A DNA stretch of 29,285 nucleotides from Deltaproteobacteria bacterium (GTDB lineage: Bacteria; Desulfobacterota; DSM-4660; Desulfatiglandales; HGW-15). The notes below the pieces were generated by a model that saw only the letters and a program-made list of their open reading frames with translations, ran no database searches and was not told the origin of the DNA. The stretch covers positions 1 through 29,285 of the forward strand of contig JAFGDF010000199.1 of NCBI GenBank assembly GCA_016932235.1, given 5' to 3'. The position numbers and the translations under genes are program-made. This document shows positions 1 through 7,996 of the stretch, piece by piece. The stretch's first letter is position 1; each line of letters opens with the position of its first letter.

Positions 1-93
1 AATAATTTTGTTCACGATAGTGAGTTCTTAAACGACCGCTAAAATGAACTGCAAACATCCTTTCAAGATTTGATGGTGGATTTGGGACAATCA

Positions 94-112
94 AAATCCT
101 TGACAAGGATTT
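94..112. repeat. Short perfect stem-loop in the gene-free left edge
   Basis: AAATCCTT (94-101), spacer GAC, AAGGATTT (105-112) form a perfect 8-bp inverted repeat. It contains a TTGACA (100-105) that resembles a -35 box, but no convincing -10 lies 16-18 bp downstream. I see no gene in 1-150, and the role of the hairpin is unknown. Confidence 0.35.
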
Positions 113-150
113 ATGATTTGATAGGAAAGATTGTTTGTATTCATTAATAT

Positions 151-506
151 CCGGTTAGGGAATTGAGGTTGAAGAAAAATACCGGATGTCTCTAAATAAA
201 CTGATGAAACAAAAATAACTCAATACCCGGTTGCCGGAATCGCGGTATGGGGAGCTCTTTTTATCGGCGAAAACCTTGGAAGCAGGATAATTGCATAAGG
301 TGCATGCCAGGCCTCTGGCTCGGAGAACCTACGCCTCGGAGAGCGGGCGGAATGTTTCTCGGTTGTTCAACCTAATCTGGCCCTGACGTTGACTGAGATG
401 ATCCGCCGCCCGCCTCGTAAGGCAATATGCGTAAAACTTGCCTGGAACGAGTTCGCCCGGAAAAAGAGCTCCCCATACTGCGATCTTTAAGTAATTCCCT
501 AACCGG
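151..506. repeat. Long imperfect inverted repeat (MITE-like or structured RNA)
   Basis: The two halves of this gene-free region fold onto each other. CCGGTTAGGGAATT at 151-164 is exactly complementary to 493-506. Positions 239-262 match the reverse complement of 461-484 at 23 of 24 positions. Weaker pairing continues inward (263-290 with about 430-460, and the GAGCGGGCGGA area near 338-350 with 392-408), with an unpaired insertion of about 28 nt in the left arm. A variant copy of the outer motif, CCGGTTGCCGGAAT, sits at 227-240. A 12-nt hairpin (GGTT-GTTC-AACC, 361-372) lies near the centre. No target-site duplication is evident. It could be a palindromic miniature element, the remnant of an insertion, or a long leader hairpin of the downstream gene, whose ribosome site begins only 30 bp beyond the right arm. 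Confidence 0.7.
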
Positions 507-554
507 ACAATGGCGATTAGCATTAACAAAATATTTGGAGGTTTTCATTAATAG

Positions 555-1910
555 ATGGCTATTATCGCGCCTTTCAGGGGTTTGACTTATAACTTTGAAA
601 AACTTGGCGATGTATCAAAGCTTGTCGCACCGCCTTATGACGTTATTTCCGAGGACGAACAAGAAGAATTCTACAGGTTGAATCCTTTTAACGTCATAAG
701 ACTTGACCTGGGTAAGAAAAAAAAGGGGGATTCCGACTGGGATAATCGTTATACCAGGGCTGCCAGTCTTTTCAATAAATGGCAGTCGGATGAGATACTT
801 GTCCGCAGTGACAGTCTCACGATGTATCTCACTTCCCTTGAATATGATCCGGGCGAGGGAAGGGACAGAAGAAGGAGATGGGGCTTGATCTCGCTGGTGC
901 GTATTGAGGATGAAGGTTCAGGTGTTATACTTCCGCATGAGAAGACTTTCTCGGCGCACAAGGATGACAGGATGAAACTTATGAGGGCGTGCAATGGTCA
1001 GTTAAGTCAGGTGTTCGGTCTTTTTGATGATCCTGAAGACAGGATTCTCACTTGCCTGAAAAGCGCGTCGGGATCTCAACCGAGAGTATCATTTGATCTG
1101 AAGGACGGCACAAGTCACAGCATGTGGGAGGTAAAAGACCCGAATATTTTTAGGATAGTGGCTGAGTCCATGTTGCCTAAAAAGGTGTATATCGCTGACG
1201 GACACCACAGGTATGAGACATCAAGAAGCTACAGAGATCTGATGAGGGTGAGGTATGGTCGGTATCCTGAAAACAAGTCCTTTGAATTTTTGATTATGTA
1301 CCTTGCTAATATGCGCGATGAGGGCCTTACGGTTCTTCCGTCTCACCGGTTGATAAAGCGCTGTGACGGCTTCACCCCCGGTTCGTTTCTGGATCTGCTA
1401 TCAAGATGGTTTTATATCTCCGAGATCAGTTGCTCGGAAAACGAAAGAGAGAATAGAATAGATGAATTAAAAAAGAGGCTTGAAGAGGAAGGGAGGAAAG
1501 ATTCCGCTATCGGGTTCTATTATCATGGCAGCAGATTTTATTATCTTCTGACTTTAAGGCCCGGCGCAAGGGAAGAAATGGGGGATGAAATCCATCCTTC
1601 TCTCAAAAATCTTGACGTATTAGTCCTCTCACGCCTTATTCTGAGAAGGGGGCTGGGATTTAAAGATGAGGATCTGAACAATGAAGAAATATTTCATTAT
1701 AACAGCGTCATGGAGAAGGCCATATCACTGGTCGAGTCCGGTTCTTATCAGATGACCTTCCTTCTGAATCATACGAAAGTGAGCCAGGTCAAGGAGATTG
1801 CAGACAACTCATTGATTATGCCGAGGAAATCCACATATTTTTATCCTAAAGTTCTTACCGGGCTTGTGTTTAACAGGGTCGATCCAGATGAAATCATCCA
1901 GATTCCATAA
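555..1910 (+). CDS. DUF1015 family protein
   Basis: A 451-residue protein of the DUF1015 family, whose cellular role is not settled. Motifs I recognise are APPYDV (residues 25-30), PHEKT (127-131) and ADGHHRYET (214-222). The DGHHR element recalls the xGxHR active-site motif of the ParB/sulfiredoxin-like fold used by the free serine kinase SerK, so a small-molecule kinase role is possible, but this is inference. Residues 251-451 are the less conserved C-terminal half, and the length is slightly above what I remember as typical for the family. An in-frame TAG at 552-554 directly precedes the ATG, so the start cannot lie further upstream. GGAGG at 537-541 is a ribosome site with a rather long 13-nt spacing. 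The stop lies inside the next gene, so the two are probably co-transcribed. No signal peptide or membrane segment is visible. Confidence 0.9.
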   Translation: MAIIAPFRGLTYNFEKLGDVSKLVAPPYDVISEDEQEEFYRLNPFNVIRLDLGKKKKGDSDWDNRYTRAASLFNKWQSDEILVRSDSLTMYLTSLEYDPGEGRDRRRRWGLISLVRIEDEGSGVILPHEKTFSAHKDDRMKLMRACNGQLSQVFGLFDDPEDRILTCLKSASGSQPRVSFDLKDGTSHSMWEVKDPNIFRIVAESMLPKKVYIADGHHRYETSRSYRDLMRVRYGRYPENKSFEFLIMYLANMRDEGLTVLPSHRLIKRCDGFTPGSFLDLLSRWFYISEISCSENERENRIDELKKRLEEEGRKDSAIGFYYHGSRFYYLLTLRPGAREEMGDEIHPSLKNLDVLVLSRLILRRGLGFKDEDLNNEEIFHYNSVMEKAISLVESGSYQMTFLLNHTKVSQVKEIADNSLIMPRKSTYFYPKVLTGLVFNRVDPDEIIQIP

Positions 1911-2601
1911 TATCGAAATACGCGGTGGAGAGTCAGTTGATGGTTTTATGGAAGGGCGTATCAAACTGATTCAATCCCGATCAGGCTATCGGTTTTCATC
2001 CGATGCGCTCCTGCTTTCCGAGTTTATTACTTTGAGGGATGGGGATGTGGTCGTTGACCTCGGAACGGGCTGCGGGATAATTCCGCTTATCCTTATATTA
2101 ACCAGAACGGTGAATCACGTAATCGGGCTTGAAATTCAGGCTGAACTCGCGGACCAGGCGTTGCGAAACGCGATGCTGAATAACCGTAAGGGGAAAATGA
2201 CCGTTATCCGGGGGGATATCCGGCAAGCCCCGTTTTGCTCGGCCTCTGTGGATGTCGTAGTCTGTAACCCTCCGTACCGGAAGGCGAACAGCGGGAGAGT
2301 AAACCCTGACAGGCAAAAGGCGATAGCCAGACATGAGATATTGACCTCCCTTGATGATATCCTCCAGACCGCGGGGCGTATTTTAAAGGCAAAGGGCAGA
2401 ATTGCAATGATATACCCTGCCGAGAGATTGACGGATTTATTGGTGAAGATGAGGGAGTTTCGACTGGAACCAAAAAGGATGAAAATTATTTACCCTGCAA
2501 TCAAAGCAGATGCCAATCTGGTGATGATTGAGGCCTCGTTAGGGGGAGGGGGAGGACTCAAGATACTTCCACCGGCAGAAGGGGAAGGCAGGCAAGTTTA
2601 G
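1888..2601 (+). CDS. trmN: TrmN6-like tRNA1(Val) adenine-N6 methyltransferase
   Basis: A SAM-dependent methyltransferase of the YfiC/TrmN6 group (COG4123), which methylates N6 of A37 in tRNA-Val in the characterised E. coli member. The N-terminal segment DGFMEGRIKLIQ...GYRFSSDALLL is typical of the family. The SAM-binding loop reads DLGTGCGIIPL, and the catalytic N6-adenine motif NPPY occurs in VVCNPPYRKANSGR. I chose the ATG at 1888, giving 237 aa, because it places the family N-terminus correctly. An in-frame TTG at 1864 would add eight residues with no family match. The gene overlaps the DUF1015 gene by 23 bp, indicating translational coupling. The C-terminus is Gly-rich (LGGGGGLKILPP). 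A tRNA-Val gene lies in the same window, but its anticodon is CAC and nothing links the two. Related activities such as rRNA or protein Gln methylation are less likely given the NPPY context. Confidence 0.85.
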   Translation: MKSSRFHNIEIRGGESVDGFMEGRIKLIQSRSGYRFSSDALLLSEFITLRDGDVVVDLGTGCGIIPLILILTRTVNHVIGLEIQAELADQALRNAMLNNRKGKMTVIRGDIRQAPFCSASVDVVVCNPPYRKANSGRVNPDRQKAIARHEILTSLDDILQTAGRILKAKGRIAMIYPAERLTDLLVKMREFRLEPKRMKIIYPAIKADANLVMIEASLGGGGGLKILPPAEGEGRQV

Positions 2602-2634
2602 CACAGATTACTGATGACCGGTTAAAAAATTGTA

Positions 2635-2991
2635 TTAACTGAACCCACCCAGCCTGAATTCTATTTTTTCTACCGCTTCTCTTCCGAGGCTTGAATTAAT
2701 CTTTTTGATAATTGTATTCTTTGCAAACTCAAGCTCCTGAATCCAGATGGAATCCGTTACATTAACACGGAGCCGTCCTTTTTCTATCCAGATGGGCCTC
2801 GCATGTTTGTTCACTAAAGCCCCCACGGTTTCTTCCCATATTTCGAAGATTTTTTTATCCTCAGGATTAAATGGAAGATTTGAATCATTGAGAAGACCTG
2901 AGATAATCTCTTTCAGAGATGTTAGATCCTTTCTATCGCCTTTCACTGAACCGGCCCGGTGCGCTTTCATATGTTTGTTATCCTGATGCAT
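2635..2991 (-). CDS. dciA: DciA-like protein (DUF721), helicase-loading factor
   Basis: A small DUF721-family protein of 118 aa with the start chosen here. DciA proteins load and activate the replicative helicase DnaB in bacteria that lack DnaC or DnaI. The conserved core runs from SLKEIISGLLND through IFEIWEETVGALVNKHARPIWIEKGRLRVNVTDS (quoted here only as landmarks) to the WIQELEF and LGREAVEKIEFRLG region. This is the KH-like DciA fold pattern of W-(x)n-VG...H..P, a strand, then S.W.QEL. The open frame continues upstream to 3135, but that part would overlap hflK and its promoter. I therefore use the ATG at 2991, preceded by AAGGA at a spacing of about 10 nt; an ATG at 2970 is also possible. 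The gene is divergent from hflK and convergent with trmN. The C-terminus ends right after the DUF721 core. Confidence 0.8.
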   Translation of the reverse strand: MHQDNKHMKAHRAGSVKGDRKDLTSLKEIISGLLNDSNLPFNPEDKKIFEIWEETVGALVNKHARPIWIEKGRLRVNVTDSIWIQELEFAKNTIIKKINSSLGREAVEKIEFRLGGFS

Positions 2992-3013
2992 ATGACTAAT
3001 TTCCTTATAGGTC

Positions 3014-3042
3014 TTGACTAACTCATAATCTGGCACTATGAT
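3014..3042 (+). promoter_or_regulatory. Sigma-70-type promoter of hflKC
   Basis: TTGACT (3014-3019) and TATGAT (3037-3042) are separated by exactly 17 bp, 36 bp before the hflK start. The opposite strand of the same spacer has a weaker TTGTGT-N16-TATGAG that could serve the divergent dciA gene. Confidence 0.7.
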
Positions 3043-3078
3043 AACACAATATAAATACATTATGAAAGAGGATCTATT

Positions 3079-4119
3079 ATGGCTTGGGATTGGGACAAGT
3101 TGCAGCAGCAGAAGCAGGGGAAGGGCGGCGGGCAACCCCCGCAGATGGATGATATTTTGGAAAAGATCAGAGACATGAAGGGAAAATACCAGGGTTCATG
3201 GATTATTATTGTAATCATTCTTCTTCTGATCGCCGGATATACAATGGTCTATACAGTGGGAGTTGATGAGGTGGGGGTTGTGCAGAGATTCGGCCGATTT
3301 GTAAGGACCACTCAGCCGGGACTGAATTTCAAACTTCCAAGAGGAATCGAGAAGGTCACAAAGGTAAAAGTCAGGTATGTCTATAAGGAGGAATTCGGCT
3401 TCAGGACCATTGAAGCGGGGGTACAGTCTCGATTTGCATCCGGATCGGTATACCTGGGTGAATCTCTCATGCTGACTGGTGACCTGAATGTGGCTGTCGT
3501 TCCCTGGATTGTCCAATACAGGATTAATGATCCTTATAAATATCTTTTCAAGGTAAGGGACGTAAAGGGCACTCTGAGGGATCTTTCCGAATCAACAATG
3601 CGGTTGGTAGTGGGTGACAGGAGCATAAATGAAGTCATAAGCAAGAGGGCGGAGATTGCGGACCAGGCAAGCGTTCTTCTTCAGAAAGAACTGGATGAAG
3701 CTGAAACAGGGATAAAGGTCGCAACAATAGAAATGAAAAAGACAAATGTCCCGGAGCCCGTGCAACCGTCATTCAACGAGGTAAACCAAGCCATACAGGA
3801 TAAAGAAAAAATGATTTATCAGGCCAGGGAGGAGTATAACAAAATCATTCCTCAGGCCAGGGGTAATGCGGAAAAGACTATTAAGGCCGCTGAAGGCTAC
3901 GCCCTTGACCGGGTAAACAGGGCGAAGGGTGATGCGTCGAGATTTGTTGCCCTTTATGAGGAATACAGAAAGGCCGAGGATATAACAAGAAGGAGGCTTT
4001 ATCTTGAAGCCATGCGAGACATCTTTCCCAAGCTCGGTGAAAAATATATTATTGATTCAGAGCAGAAAAATCTCCTCCCGTTTCTGAACCTGGGGCAGCC
4101 CAAAGGAGGTCAACAGTGA
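3079..4119 (+). CDS. hflK: HflK, SPFH-family regulator of FtsH protease
   Basis: Membrane-anchored SPFH/prohibitin protein. With HflC it forms the HflKC complex that surrounds and modulates the FtsH protease on the periplasmic face. The N-terminus is short, hydrophilic and Gly/Gln-rich (residues 1-35). A single transmembrane helix (41-60) follows, then the SPFH domain, starting with VDEVGVVQRFGRF (62-74) and LNFKLPRGIEKV. A long charged helical region follows (about residues 220-310, rich in A/E/K/R and typical of HflK). The 346-aa length is somewhat shorter than E. coli HflK, which has a longer N-terminus. GAGG lies 7-8 nt before the ATG. The stop overlaps the hflC start by four bases (GTGA), and AAAGGAGGT at the end of this gene is the hflC ribosome site, so this is a classical hflKC operon. 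Confidence 0.93.
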   Translation: MAWDWDKLQQQKQGKGGGQPPQMDDILEKIRDMKGKYQGSWIIIVIILLLIAGYTMVYTVGVDEVGVVQRFGRFVRTTQPGLNFKLPRGIEKVTKVKVRYVYKEEFGFRTIEAGVQSRFASGSVYLGESLMLTGDLNVAVVPWIVQYRINDPYKYLFKVRDVKGTLRDLSESTMRLVVGDRSINEVISKRAEIADQASVLLQKELDEAETGIKVATIEMKKTNVPEPVQPSFNEVNQAIQDKEKMIYQAREEYNKIIPQARGNAEKTIKAAEGYALDRVNRAKGDASRFVALYEEYRKAEDITRRRLYLEAMRDIFPKLGEKYIIDSEQKNLLPFLNLGQPKGGQQ

Positions 4120-5093
4120 AGCTTAAGTCAGCAGTCGTCGTAATAATAGTCATATTAATTGGAGTTTTCAGTTCCGCCTACATCGTTGATGAAACCGAGC
4201 AGGTGGTCATAACCCAGTTCGGAAGGCCCATAGGTGACGCGCAAAAGGAGCCTGGCCTGAAATTTAAGGTCCCGCTGATACAGCAGGCCAATTACTTTCC
4301 GAAGAACCTTCTGCCATGGGATGGTGATCCCGGGCAGGTTCCGACGCTTGACAAGACTTATATATGGGTGGATACGTTTGCCAGGTGGAAGATAGTTGAT
4401 CCTCTGAAGTTTTTCCAGACCGTTACAAATACAACAGGCGCTCTGGCCCGCCTGGACGATATAATAGATTCCGCCGTGCGTAATTTTATTACATCATATC
4501 CTCTTATAGAGACAGTCAGGATGACCGACAGGGAGCTTGACGTTTTTGAGGTCGGTATTGATGAGGCCGATGAGATTGATGAGGCCAGGAGAAAAAGCAC
4601 TAGGGGTGAAATAAAGGTCGGTCGGCGCAAGATAGCCAAAGGCATAATGGATCAGGCTCAGCCCAAGCTGAATGAATTTGGGATACAACTGGTTGATGTA
4701 AAACTCAAGCGGCTGAACTACGTAGAGGAGGTACAGCAATCTGTCTATGCCCGCATGATTGCTGAACGAAAACAGATCGCGGAAAAGTTCAGGTCAGAGG
4801 GGCAGGGCGAAGCCAGGAAGATTGAAGGCGACAGGGAGCGGGATATGAAGATGATCACCTCGGAGGCGTATCGCAGGGCTCAGGAGATAAAAGGAAAAGC
4901 GGACGCTGAGGCGACCAAACTTTACTCAGACGCGTTCGGAAAAGATCCTGATTTCTATACATTTATGCAGACGCTTGATATCTACAAGGAAACCATGGAC
5001 AAAGACAGTTCGCTTGTCCTTTCTACCGAATCGGAATTTTTAAAATACTTTCAGGGGTATAAAGGCGGAAAGACGGACAGCTTTTTGAATTAG
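4116..5093 (+). CDS. hflC: HflC, partner of HflK
   Basis: Second subunit of the HflKC complex, 325 aa. It has an N-terminal signal-anchor helix (about residues 6-24) followed by the SPFH domain, which opens with VDETEQVVITQFGRPIG. An insertion after the first third is rich in acidic residues (EVGIDEADEIDEARRKS), as usual in HflC. The tail is helical and charged (IAERKQIAEKFRSEGQGEARKIEGDRERDMKMI), matching the family pattern ERxxxAxxxRxxGxxEAxxIxxxAD. The GTG start at 4116 overlaps the hflK stop and is preceded by a near-perfect Shine-Dalgarno AAAGGAGGT (4102-4110). A terminator follows the stop directly, so the operon ends here. Confidence 0.93.
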   Translation: MKLKSAVVVIIVILIGVFSSAYIVDETEQVVITQFGRPIGDAQKEPGLKFKVPLIQQANYFPKNLLPWDGDPGQVPTLDKTYIWVDTFARWKIVDPLKFFQTVTNTTGALARLDDIIDSAVRNFITSYPLIETVRMTDRELDVFEVGIDEADEIDEARRKSTRGEIKVGRRKIAKGIMDQAQPKLNEFGIQLVDVKLKRLNYVEEVQQSVYARMIAERKQIAEKFRSEGQGEARKIEGDRERDMKMITSEAYRRAQEIKGKADAEATKLYSDAFGKDPDFYTFMQTLDIYKETMDKDSSLVLSTESEFLKYFQGYKGGKTDSFLN

Positions 5094-5100
5094 ATTAAAC

Positions 5101-5140
5101 AAAAAGGGAGAAATCTTTTTCAAGACTTTCCCCTTTTTTT
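5101..5140. terminator. Bidirectional rho-independent terminator between hflC and recJ
   Basis: AAAAAGGG (5101-5108) pairs with CCC plus the T-run ending at 5140. The stem continues with a mismatch through the flanking purine/pyrimidine stretch. A-rich and T-rich flanks allow it to act for hflC (rightward) and recJ (leftward), whose stop codon overlaps the T-run at 5139-5141. Confidence 0.75.
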
Positions 5141-6866
5141 ATGTAAGCGTCTTGTCTTTACCGGCAAGTTCCAGATCAACAATCCTTAGTTGTATCCTAT
5201 CAAGACCCTGCCATGAATTTATCTCGGGAGCGAAGAGGATATCGATTTCTTTTCCGTCCAGAGGGTATCTTTCACCGAGATTAAATCCCATGCCATCAAG
5301 CACGTTACCCCCCTGCCTTAATCTCATTTTTAAATGCCTTTCGGCGATGAGCCAGGACTGTAAGACCTCGATTCGTGCGGCATAAAAAACAGGTTCCGGG
5401 TTGCCGGAGCCGAAGGGGCCCAGCATCTTTATCTCATTAACCTGATCGAATGTGATATCGCCGAGAGAGACGTCGGCATCCGCATGAATGACAGGCATAA
5501 GGTCTTTGTCGCTCAGTTCCTCCCGCGCTATTTCTTCCAGGCCCGACACAAAATTTGGTATATTGGATTCCTTGAGAGTAAGACCGGCAGCATGATAATG
5601 CCCTCCGTACCTTTCAAGCAGATGACGCTGTTTGGACAATGCCTTATAGAGGTCGAATCCGTCTATGCTCCGTCCTGATCCTGTTGCGACTCCATCCGCA
5701 ACAGTTAATATGAGCGCTGGCCTGTGATATTTCTCAAGCAGCCTGGAAGCAACGATGCCGAGGACTCCTTTGTGCCATCCATTTTTCCAGAAGACCAATG
5801 TTCTTCTTTTACTGATGTCTATCTTGCTGATCATGGTTTCATCTATCTGCTCGAATATCTCTTTTTCTATTGCCTGACGACGGCTGTTAAGTCTGTTGAG
5901 CGTCTCAGCCATCTCAAACGCGGTGGAATCATCTCCCGCCAGAAGCATATTCAGGCCGATAAGAGGATTGCCCATTCTTCCGGCGGCGTTTAACCTCGGC
6001 CCGATTTTATATGCAAGGTCGTTCGATGTCGTTCCGGAGGAATCTATTTTAGATACCTGCTTTATGGCCTCCACACCCGGCCATTTTGTATGCTTCATGG
6101 CTTTGATGCCCGCTTTGACTATTATCCTGTTCTGGTCAACCAGCGGAACCATGTCCGCTATTGTTCCAATGGCCACAAGGTCAAGAAAAGATCTCAGATC
6201 CGGTTCGGGATCTCTGACGAACCATCCCCTTTCCCTCATAGCAGACCTGATCGCCACCGCGAGAAAAAAGGCGACACCTACACCGGCGAGCTGCCTGAAG
6301 GGAAATTCGGAGTCGGCCCTGAGGGGATTTATGGTGGGGCATATAGGATTGAAATCCTCGGGTATCTGGTGGTGGTCGGTTACGATTACTTCCATGCCCA
6401 GACCGTGAGCTATTTTCACCTCGTCCATGTTTGAAATACCGCAATCCACCGTAATGATAAGCCTTGTTTTATTTCGTGCGATTTTTCGCACGGCCTCGGA
6501 ATTCAACCCGTAGCCCTCTTCCAGACGATTCGGGATATATGAAGAAACCGGGACGCCGATAGATGAAAAAAACTTGAGAAGAACGGCTGTCCCGGTTATG
6601 CCATCAGCGTCATAATCGCCGCAGACAGTGATCCCTTCACGCCTGTCTATCGCCGCCAGAACAAGGTCAACCGCCTTATCCATATCCTTCAATAGCATTG
6701 GATTTATAAGACTGGAGAGTCTGGGATCAAGAAATGACTTGATGGAATCAACATCAGAAATCCCCCGGTTAAGGAGGATTTGAGCTGTTAATTCCGAGAC
6801 GCCGGAATGGAGGGCCATTTTTCCGGCGAGAATGGAGGAAGGCGTTATTTTCCAATTTTTCAGCAT
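5139..6866 (-). CDS. recJ: RecJ, single-stranded-DNA-specific 5'-3' exonuclease
   Basis: Cytoplasmic nuclease of recombination and mismatch repair, 575 aa, close to the family norm. DHH-superfamily metal-binding motifs are all present: GDYDADG (83-89), VDCG (140-143) and TDHH (163-166), followed further on by a conserved ATIADMVPL-like segment (AIGTIADMVPL). The DHHA1 nucleic-acid-binding motif GGHYHAAG is near residue 420, and the C-terminal OB-type domain includes LGPFGSGNPEPVF. The ATG overlaps the kdsB stop by seven bases (ATGCTGA), so translation is probably coupled. It is the last gene of the zinc ribbon-queD-kdsB-recJ operon. The stop codon lies inside the terminator T-run. Confidence 0.95.
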   Translation of the reverse strand: MLKNWKITPSSILAGKMALHSGVSELTAQILLNRGISDVDSIKSFLDPRLSSLINPMLLKDMDKAVDLVLAAIDRREGITVCGDYDADGITGTAVLLKFFSSIGVPVSSYIPNRLEEGYGLNSEAVRKIARNKTRLIITVDCGISNMDEVKIAHGLGMEVIVTDHHQIPEDFNPICPTINPLRADSEFPFRQLAGVGVAFFLAVAIRSAMRERGWFVRDPEPDLRSFLDLVAIGTIADMVPLVDQNRIIVKAGIKAMKHTKWPGVEAIKQVSKIDSSGTTSNDLAYKIGPRLNAAGRMGNPLIGLNMLLAGDDSTAFEMAETLNRLNSRRQAIEKEIFEQIDETMISKIDISKRRTLVFWKNGWHKGVLGIVASRLLEKYHRPALILTVADGVATGSGRSIDGFDLYKALSKQRHLLERYGGHYHAAGLTLKESNIPNFVSGLEEIAREELSDKDLMPVIHADADVSLGDITFDQVNEIKMLGPFGSGNPEPVFYAARIEVLQSWLIAERHLKMRLRQGGNVLDGMGFNLGERYPLDGKEIDILFAPEINSWQGLDRIQLRIVDLELAGKDKTLT

Positions 6867-7603
6867 TGGGATTTTAAAAGGATTTCTTCGACTTTTATTC
6901 TATCTTCGGGCGTATCCACCTCGATTGAATCTTGTTTAACTTCCACCACTTTGATCCTGAATCCATGTTCAAGCGCCCTTAACTGCTCAAGATTTTCGGC
7001 GTTCTCAAGTATGCCCTTCGGCAGTCTGCTGAAGGCAAGAAGGAATCTCATTCTGTATGCATAGAATCCCAGGTGCTTATAGTAGCACTGTGGTGACCCT
7101 GGTTCGCGGTAAAACGGAATGGCATGACGTGAAAAGTACAGGGCGAAATCCTTTTCATCGGTCACCACTTTCACTATGTTACTGCTGCTGATATCGTCTT
7201 CGTCCTTGATAAGGTATTTGATTGTCCCCATTGGTATTTCGGGGTCATCAATAAGAGGCTTCACCATGTCAGAAATCAGCGAAGGGCTGAATATGGGCTG
7301 ATCACCCTGAATATTTATTATCAGGTCGTCGTCATTCAATCCCAGTTTAAGGGCGGCCTCGGCTATACGGTCCGACCCGGATCTGTGACCTTTCGCGGTC
7401 ATGATCGCTTTTCCTTTGAATTGAAGCACGCGTTGCATGATTCTCTCATCATCCGTTGTCACATATACTTCAAGGATATCAGTGCATTTTTTGGCGCATT
7501 GATAGGCATGCTGTATCATCGGTTTGCCGGCGATGAGAGCGAGCGGTTTACCTGGAAAGCGGGTTGATCCGTATCGTGATGGGATAAATGCGATAATGTT
7601 CAT
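6860..7603 (-). CDS. kdsB: KdsB, CMP-Kdo synthetase
   Basis: 3-deoxy-manno-octulosonate cytidylyltransferase, which activates Kdo with CTP in the cytoplasm for lipopolysaccharide inner-core synthesis. The 247-aa length is standard. Landmarks are the nucleotide-binding N-terminus IPSRYGSTRFPGKPL, the VTTDD metal/nucleotide motif, the HRSGSDRI Kdo-site motif, INIQGDQP, and HLGFYAYR in the second half. Its presence implies a Gram-negative envelope containing Kdo. The start is four bases after the queD stop, with GGAA about 10 nt upstream. The 3' end overlaps recJ by seven bases. No other Kdo genes are adjacent, so this is a mixed housekeeping operon. Confidence 0.95.
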   Translation of the reverse strand: MNIIAFIPSRYGSTRFPGKPLALIAGKPMIQHAYQCAKKCTDILEVYVTTDDERIMQRVLQFKGKAIMTAKGHRSGSDRIAEAALKLGLNDDDLIINIQGDQPIFSPSLISDMVKPLIDDPEIPMGTIKYLIKDEDDISSSNIVKVVTDEKDFALYFSRHAIPFYREPGSPQCYYKHLGFYAYRMRFLLAFSRLPKGILENAENLEQLRALEHGFRIKVVEVKQDSIEVDTPEDRIKVEEILLKSQC

Positions 7604-7607
7604 TCGA

Positions 7608-7979
7608 TCAGGATTCCGTATAACTGGCGCATGAAGAGTCAGATTCCCATGCTGTAACTCTGCTTACCATGATATGATCATTGTTAAGCTCCTTTTCGAG
7701 CGATTTATATATATAAAAGGCTATATTCTCGGAGGACGGATTTGTCTCTGAAAAAAAATCCAGTTCGTTAAGGAACTTATGATCAAGTCGGTCAATTATG
7801 TCCCCTGCGGCTTTTTTAATTAAAGCAAAATCCATGAGAAGTCCTGTCTGGTCAAGTTGCCCTCCTTTAACAGAGACCTCTATTTTCCAGTTATGGCCAT
7901 GCAGGGCTTCACACTTGCCGCCGAAGTTTCTGAGCTGATGAGCGGCCCCGAAATGCGTTATTATAGTAAGCTCATACAT
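7608..7979 (-). CDS. queD: QueD, 6-carboxytetrahydropterin synthase
   Basis: 6-pyruvoyl-tetrahydropterin synthase-family enzyme, 123 aa. QueD converts 7,8-dihydroneopterin triphosphate to 6-carboxytetrahydropterin in queuosine/preQ0 synthesis. The zinc ligands are His14 (HFGAAH), His27 and His29 in CEALHGHNW. The catalytic Cys is Cys23, Asp66-His67 are in LDHKFLN, and a Glu lies in the C-terminal TAWES motif. The combination of C-x3-HGHN with a standard length favours QueD over the eukaryotic-type PTPS. No other queuosine genes (queC, queE, queF) are visible in the window. The start lies 17 bp after the zinc-ribbon gene's stop, and the stop is four bases before kdsB. Confidence 0.9.
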   Translation of the reverse strand: MYELTIITHFGAAHQLRNFGGKCEALHGHNWKIEVSVKGGQLDQTGLLMDFALIKKAAGDIIDRLDHKFLNELDFFSETNPSSENIAFYIYKSLEKELNNDHIMVSRVTAWESDSSCASYTES

Positions 7980-7996
7980 AACAGCGTCATATCACT

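Noticed and set aside
151..506. Retron or CRISPR explanation for the long inverted repeat
   Set aside because: There is no reverse transcriptase or cas gene in the window and no regular short repeat-spacer pattern.
329..529. 66-aa minus-strand ORF
   Set aside because: It lies wholly within the long inverted repeat, has no family match I recognise, and is best explained by the palindrome.
1864..1887. TTG start for the TrmN-like gene
   Set aside because: The ATG at 1888 fits the family N-terminus better.
2992..3135. N-terminal extension of the DciA frame up to 3135
   Set aside because: It overlaps the hflK coding region and promoter and adds a segment with no DUF721 similarity; a good ribosome site supports the start at 2991.
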